From positions 496,001 through 560,000 of the forward strand of contig NW_027472014.1 in assembly GCF_965638725.1 (NCBI RefSeq): a DNA stretch of 64,000 nt, read 5' to 3'. Positions within the stretch are counted from its first letter, which is position 1. The number at the start of each line of letters is the position of its first letter. This document shows positions 57,970 through 64,000 of this stretch, one piece after another. The notes under the pieces were generated by a model. It saw nothing but the letters and a program-made list of their open reading frames with translations, had not been told where the DNA came from and made no database searches. This DNA is from Aptenodytes patagonicus (lineage: Eukaryota; Chordata; Aves; Sphenisciformes; Spheniscidae). A program made the position numbers and the translations under genes.

Positions 57970-58813
57970 GTTGGAGGAGGAGGGGTAGAAGGAGAAGGAC
58001 TGTGAAGAACAAGAAGAACAGGAGGAGGATGAACATGCAGAGGATAAACCTGCAGAGGCGTATGAGGAGGAGGAGGAGAAGGAGAAGGAGGAAGAGGTGG
58101 AGGAAGAACTGGATGAAGACAAAACGGAGAAAGAAAAAGAACAGGAGGAGGAGGAAGAACTGTAGGAAGAACAGGATGAAGAACATGAGAAAGAACAAGA
58201 AGAGCAGGAAGAGGAGGAGTACGAGGAGGAACATAAAAAGGAAAAGAAGGAAGGACAAGAGGAGGAGGAGGAGGAAGAACAGGAGTTAGAGGAGGAAGAA
58301 ATGGAGGAAGAGAATGAACAGGAGGAGAAACAGGAGGAGGAAGAAGAGCAGGAGGAGGAGCAAAGGGAAGAGAAACAGGAGAAGATGGGGAAGAGGAGGA
58401 AGAACAGGAAGAGAAGGAAAAGGAGGAAGAACAGGAAGAACGGTGGAGGAATAGAGGGAGGAAGAACATGAGGAAGAGAGAAAAAGATGAAGTGGAAGAA
58501 GAGGAGGAAGAACAGGATAAGGAGGAGGAGGAGAATTAAAAAAAAGCGTGAGGAGGAAGAAAAAAAGGAGGCGAAAGAAAGGAGGAGGAGAAACGAGAAC
58601 AGAAGGAGGGAAAGGAAGAAGAGGAGGAGGAAGAAAAGGAGGCAGAAGAACAGGAGGCAGAGGAAGAAGAGCAGAGGAGGAGGAGAAGAAGGAAGAGAAG
58701 GAGGATTAGGGGGAAAAGGAGGAGTAAGAAGAGCAGGAGGAGGAGGAAAAGGAGGAGGAAGAAGAGGGAAGAGGAGGAGGAGGAGAAGGAGGAGAAGCAG
58801 GAGGAGGAAACAC
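57970..58813. repeat. Polypurine tract, right part, unit 2
   Basis: Copy of 33354-34195 with one extra A near 58540. Confidence 0.88.
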
Positions 58814-59370
58814 CTCCCAATTCACTCCAGAGTGTCAGCACATCAAAATTCTTGGATGGAGCACCTGCTACATCCATTTGTCCATGGGGATTCACTAAAT
58901 CCAAGCCTACCGGTGAAGCCATTACTCACAGGAGGCCAAGCACACCCAGAGCCACACCTGTGCAAGGAGAAGACTTCAAGCACATCCGGGGCTGATGGTG
59001 ACAGTTCCCACCAGCTGTCCAGCTCAGGCAGATGCAGGTAAGATGCCACAGAGGCGGCACCGACTGATTGACACTTCTCTTGCAGGAACAGGATTTACCA
59101 GCAGAAGGGAGGCAGGACGAGAGGGCCCATGAGGTTGAAAAGTGCATCAGATAGCTGGTGCAGTAACAATGACAACAGAGGGAGAAGGAGATGCAGGTGG
59201 TATAGCTGAGACAATGCTTCCCAGGTAACATCTGCCACACAAACACAGAGGCAGGCAGAGGCATTGGGAGGTCGTGGAGAGGGTGAGAAAGGTGCCTGGG
59301 AGAGAGGAGAGCACGGGGAGATGGGAGACAGAGATGGAGATGGAGGGGACAAAGCCGGGGTGTTGGAAGT
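58814..59370. other. No recognised gene
   Basis: Copy of 34196-34754. Nothing further is seen. Confidence 0.4.
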
Positions 59371-60211
59371 GAGGATGCTTCTCCTGTGCAGGTGCTTGTG
59401 AGGTCACTGGTGGCTGAGTAGGTGTTAGGCCAAGAACAGGAACCTGGCTTGTGCAGGTGCTTGTGATCTCACATGATCCCAAGTAGGAGATAGGGCAGGA
59501 GGAGGCCCCTGGCTTGTTCAGCTGCTTGTGATGTCACCTGCAGCTGAGTAGCTGTTAGGGCAGGAGCATGCAGCTGGCCTGTGCAGGTGTTTGTGATGTC
59601 ACATGTGCCTGAGTAGGTTATAGGGCTGGAGTAGGAACCATCTATGTTCAGCTGCCTATTGCGTTGCAAGTGCCTGAGTAGTTGATATGGCAGGAGAAAG
59701 CTCCTGGCTTGTGCAGGTGCATCTGATGTCATCGGTGGCTGAGTAGGTGGTAGGGCAGGAGCAGGCCCCTGCTTGTACAGCTGCTTCTGATGTCACTGGT
59801 ATCTAAGTAGCTTTTTGGGTATGAATGAACACCTGGCTTGTGCAGGTGCTTGTGAAGTCAATGGTGGCTCTGCAGCTATTAGGGCAGGAGCATGCAGCTG
59901 GCTTGTAAAGGTGCTTTTGAGGTCACAAGTGCCTGAGAAGGTTTTAGCAGAGGAGCAGGCCCTTTGCTTGTGCAGCTGCTAGTGATGTCATAGGTGGATG
60001 AGCAGGCAGGATTGAGCAGGAACATGCACCTGGCTTGCGTAGGTGCTTGTGATGTCACATGTGCCTGAGTAGGTGATAGGTTAGGAACTGGCCCCTGGCT
60101 TGTCCTGGTGCTTGTGATGTCACTGGTGGCTCTGTAGCTGTTAGGGCACAAGCATGCAGGTGGCCTGTGCAGGTGTTTCTGACGTCACATGTACATGAGT
60201 ACACGAGTACA
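59371..60211. repeat. 64-base TGATGTCAC minisatellite, unit 2
   Basis: Copy of 34755-35595 with the same unit number and order by eye. Confidence 0.85.
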
Positions 60212-60213
60212 CA

Positions 60214-60971
60214 TGTCTGCACCTGGGACGGGGTAATCCTGGTTATACGTACAAACTGCGGGAGGAGAGGCTGGGGAGCAGCCCCGCGGAAAGAGTTCTG
60301 GGGGTTTGGGTTGATGGCCAGTTGAACATGAGTCACAGTGTGCCCTGGCAGCCCAGAGGGCCAACTGTGTCCTGGGGTGCATCAAGCACAGCATAGCGAG
60401 CTGGTCGAGGGAGGTGATTGTTCCGCTCTACACTGCACTGGTGCGGCCCCACCTCGAGTACTGTGTGCAGTTTTGGATGCCTCAATAGAATAAGGACACC
60501 AGACTATTAGAGTGTGTCCAGAGGAGGGCGACCAAGATGGTGAAGAGTCCCGAGGGCAAGACTTACAAGGAGCGGCTGAGGTCACTTGGTTTGTTCAGCT
60601 TGGAGAAGAGAAGGCTGAGGGTGACCTCATCACAGTCTACAACTTCCTCAAGGGGGGCAGCGGAGGGGGAGGTGCTGATCTCCTCTCTCTGGTGACCAGC
60701 GATAGGACACGAGGAAATGGAATGAAGCTGCATCAGGGGAAGTTCAGAATGGACGTTAGGAAAAGGTGCCTCACTGAGAGGCTGGTCGGCCGCTGGAACA
60801 GGCTCCCCAGGGAAGTGGTCACAGCACCAAGCCTGTCAGAGTTCAAGGAGTGTCTGGAGGACGCTCTTAGTCAGCTGGTTTAGTGTTAGGTAGTCTTGTG
60901 AGGAGCAGGGAGTTGGACTTGATGATCCTTACGGGTCCCTTCCAACTCGAGATATTCTTTGATTCTTTGAA
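60214..60971 (+). mobile_element. CR1 LINE, decayed, unit 2
   Basis: Copy of 35598-36355. It has a one-base loss in GAGTCAACAG (now GAGTCACAG) near 60334. Confidence 0.9.
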
Positions 60972-62406
60972 TCTGGAGGACTGAGAAGCACTTCTGGGAG
61001 GATTGCTGGCTCATAGAGCACGACTGTCAGAGGCCTGACTGAATTATTTAATTAGGCCGTGCGAATAATATAATATTACCTATTTAAGTAATCATATAAA
61101 ATACAACAAATGCATTAATTGCACCCAAGGAGAATTTCATTTAATACTGCCTCAGGAAAAATGAAAAGGAGACAAAGGGCGAAAAACAAAGCGACTGACA
61201 GAAGAGGAAGGTTTAATTACATCTCAGGTTATCAATTTGAAGCCTCGTTAGGAGCACTTTAATTACGGTAATTACGATAAGATGTAATTATAATAAACTG
61301 CTCCCAATTTGTATTCTATTTCCACTACATAATTTGAAGTTTTTATTGTGATAATACTGTTTGGGGCATCGTTAATGCATAAATGAAGCATTGCTGTTAT
61401 TAAATAAATAACAGGCACTAATGATGACCAATTAGTGATCTAAAATATGGTTTTAAGATTTAACTTAACTTTTTATTAATCAAATCTAATTTGCACTATT
61501 TTTACTTTTATTATAGCTCTCATTGGTACTTAATAATAATTAATTATATTCATAGTAGTAAATATATAGTCTTCCATGACCGCCAGTGAATTGTTTTTAA
61601 TCTCTGCCTTTAAATGTAGCCATTATAGAGTGACTCATTTTTATTTCTCTTTACGTAAAAATCTAAAGCTTCAATTTCTATTTTTCAATTACTATTTAGT
61701 AATTTTTTTAATTACTATTTCGAAGCCGGAGTCATCATTGCCTCTGAACCTACTCAAAGGTATGTTATAATTTAAGCATTAAAGACTCCCGATTCCTTTT
61801 CCAATTCTACTTCTGTTTTATATGCTAGAAGTCCATTATTTTGTTTCCAATTGGGAGTCACTAATGCCAGCAATTTATTTAATAATGTCTATGTTCAAAT
61901 TTAGCTATTAATGACTCCCAATTCATTTTCTATCTTTGTCACTTAAAGTGGGTTTCTGAATTTATTTTTCTTTGATATTGCAATACAAATTGGGAATAAT
62001 TACTGCCTGGTTCGTTAAGTAATCGCTCCAATTAAATTTTGTCGTTCCTCATAAATAATATTTCTTTTAGTTATTTACACTCTAACATTTTAATCATTAC
62101 TTTACTAAGTGGCATTAACTAGTGCCCATGATGTTTTATTTTAAATTTTTAATTAGTTTTTTACTTTTTTATTTGTTAATATTAAGTAGAGTTGTTTCCC
62201 TACAGATATTTCTCCCGATTAGTACTCTATATTCTGCTATTTGTAATTTTATAGTACAAATTTGGAGTAATTACCATCTGTAAAGTTTTAATAGTAGCTA
62301 GAGTAGATGAGACACATTATTTACTCCCAAAGACTATGCCAGTAGCTGTTTTTCAAGTTTTTATTCTAAATAGTTTCAGGTAAATAATAGGCAGTAAAAA
62401 TTAAAA
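60972..62406. repeat. AT-rich degenerate-repeat region, unit 2
   Basis: Copy of 36356-37790. Confidence 0.55.
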
Positions 62407-64000
62407 TAACAGAAACCCAGGAATTTGAATTCCCAGGCAAAACAACCGGAGCACCTGGGTGTGACCAGAGGCAGGACGAGCGCTACGGTCCCGCTCGGCC
62501 ACTCGACGAGTTTGAGCTTCATCTCCAAAGTTTGAAGCTCCGAGCGCCCGCTCTCCTACAGCTCCGCCACCCCTTTTTTCCAGGAAACCCCAATTCCCAG
62601 GGGAACAAACATACGTCTGACAGATACACCGCGATGTCAAATTGTGAGTTGCATGGCTGTGCCATCAACAAGGGCACCTTCCTGTCGCTGCTACGCCCAC
62701 AGGAGCATCCGACCAGTGCAGCACTGTCTGCAACCACTAGCCAGGATACTACAAAATCACCCCTAGCAACGCAATACAAATTACTAACAGCAATCAATAA
62801 TACAGTGTCAATCAAAGGCAGTGGCAGCAATCAATAACAACAGTCATCAATCATACAGAAACAGTGGATAACAGCAACAACCTTGTAGGTCTGTACCACT
62901 GCAGGTTACTATAAACTGATCATTAGTGAAGCCATTTAGCAACAATTTAGCAGCAGAGAAAAGAGATTACTTACATGGAGAGAGAGAGAGAGATAACTGA
63001 GGTCAAGCAAATCAGATTTCAGAAGGGGCCCAACCATCCCAGAGGTTGGGGAGGACAAACAGCGTCACCCCCTGTGCTGTTAACACACCCTCGGTGGTGT
63101 GAATGGGGGCCAGGACATACCATATAAGGCAATGCTTGTCCAATGAGTCATGCCCATGAGTCATCCCTCTCATTATCTCTGCTAGGATAGATAGATAGAA
63201 ATAGGTCTCCTTAAGTAATATTAAAAAAATAATAACAAAAATAAAGTTTCAAGAGTAAAGAACAAGATGGATCCGGAGCAGACCTGGCATCCTGAAAGCC
63301 AGGGAGAGAGAGGAACGTGTTTGCAACCACAGGCGTCCTTCTGCATGACTGCAGCCAACTGATGTCATGCTCAGGTTTCTCTGTAGATCTTGGCAAGGAT
63401 GTTCAGAAGAAAAAGAAACAGAACAAGAACCAGAGAACAAACAGAGTGTGACCTGTGAGCTGAACAGCCAGCTTGATGTAAAACCAGGGAATACTGGCAG
63501 CGATCCGATGAGAGGAGCCGGTGTCGACACCTTTTTGCTTCCTGGTGCTGAGAGAGATTGAGGAAAGGATGTAACTGTAAACTGCTGAAAACTGTAGAAA
63601 TGTGAAGAGAGCATCTGTGGAGAACTTGTCCGCCTGGCCGGCATACTGTCATCGCAGTTATCATTAATGATTGGCATGAGATGATGAAACACTTGGGAAA
63701 TTTCATTAGCGCCACAAGAACTGAGGTGAGATAGAAACACTCAGGACACTGGCTTCACATTTTTTTCATGCCCAGCTCTGAGCTTAAAGCTGAAAGTGAT
63801 ATTTCCTACTGTGCTGCAGCAGAGAAGTTTCCATATTGCTAAACACCAACCACATCTCCAACCCCTGCCTGGAGACAACATTGCCAACTGGCCAAAAACC
63901 TCAAATTATAAAACTCCTGCAGAAATGGGCTTCTCCCTGTTCACGGAAGCTGACAAGGGGAGCAGGCGGTCAGGCAGGAAAGGTGGCCCAGAAGGTGTCC
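62407..64000. other. Unassigned stretch upstream of an expected third A block
   Basis: Copy of 37791-39384, including the TATAAGG (63123-63129) and two TGAGTCA sites (63144-63150 and 63157-63163). No gene is recognised. In unit 1 the sequence after this point leads within about 640 bases to the MROH-like start codon. Confidence 0.45.

Larger units (their letters stand above)
56900..64000. repeat. Segmental duplication block B, unit 2 copy
   Basis: Partner of 32284-39384. It runs to the end of the window without leaving the unit 1 path. Confidence 0.96.

Overview
This window is avian genomic DNA. The evidence is CR1 LINEs with the bird-type 3' end (tandem ATTCTATG-like octamers), two bird-type solo LTRs, and GC-rich genes with very short introns. 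It also carries a MROH (maestro heat-like repeat) gene of the kind that is expanded in birds. The species and chromosome cannot be read from the sequence. GC-rich stretches, minisatellites and amplification would fit a microchromosome or another ampliconic region, but that is inference.

The window is a piece of a tandem array with a period of about 41.4 kb. Block A (1-15538) recurs at 41403-56884. Block B (32284-39384) recurs at 56900-64000, the window end. Unit 1 reads A1, then a 16.7 kb segment C (15539-32283), then B1, then the 5' part of the next A (39385-41402). In unit 2, A2 runs straight into B2. C is missing there, replaced by 15 bases of filler at 56885-56899. The window ends exactly where the next A block should begin, so a third unit probably follows.

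Block A holds three genes. (1) A MROH-like HEAT-repeat gene on the plus strand has 19 coding exons and 777 codons. Unit 1 shows exons 6-19 and is open. Unit 2 is complete at the 5' end but has a nonsense codon at residue 564. (2) A truncated FBXO24-like pseudogene (F-box plus one RCC1-like repeat) has a coding exon split by a solo LTR with a 6-base target duplication. (3) A head-to-head pair of RIM-binding-protein-like (RIMBP3/TSPOAP1-like) sequences forms an imperfect palindrome. Its right arm is an uninterrupted 715-codon ORF in unit 1 and is frameshifted in unit 2. Mammalian relatives of all three genes are known mainly from the male germ line or gonad, so this may be an amplified germ-line gene cluster (inference).

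Segment C is gene-poor. It holds a CR1 5' region with ORF1, about 80 copies of a 31-base GC-rich minisatellite, a roughly 640-base tandem duplication with an exon-like core, an AT-rich array, a solo ERVL-type LTR with a 5-base target duplication, and minus-strand CR1 copies. Block B holds a long polypurine tract interrupted by a CR1, a 64-base minisatellite rich in TGATGTCAC, another CR1, a 1.4 kb AT-rich degenerate array and a TATA/AP-1-like cluster. Exon coordinates come from reading frame continuity plus GT/AG boundaries and recall of family proteins. No alignment or search was run.
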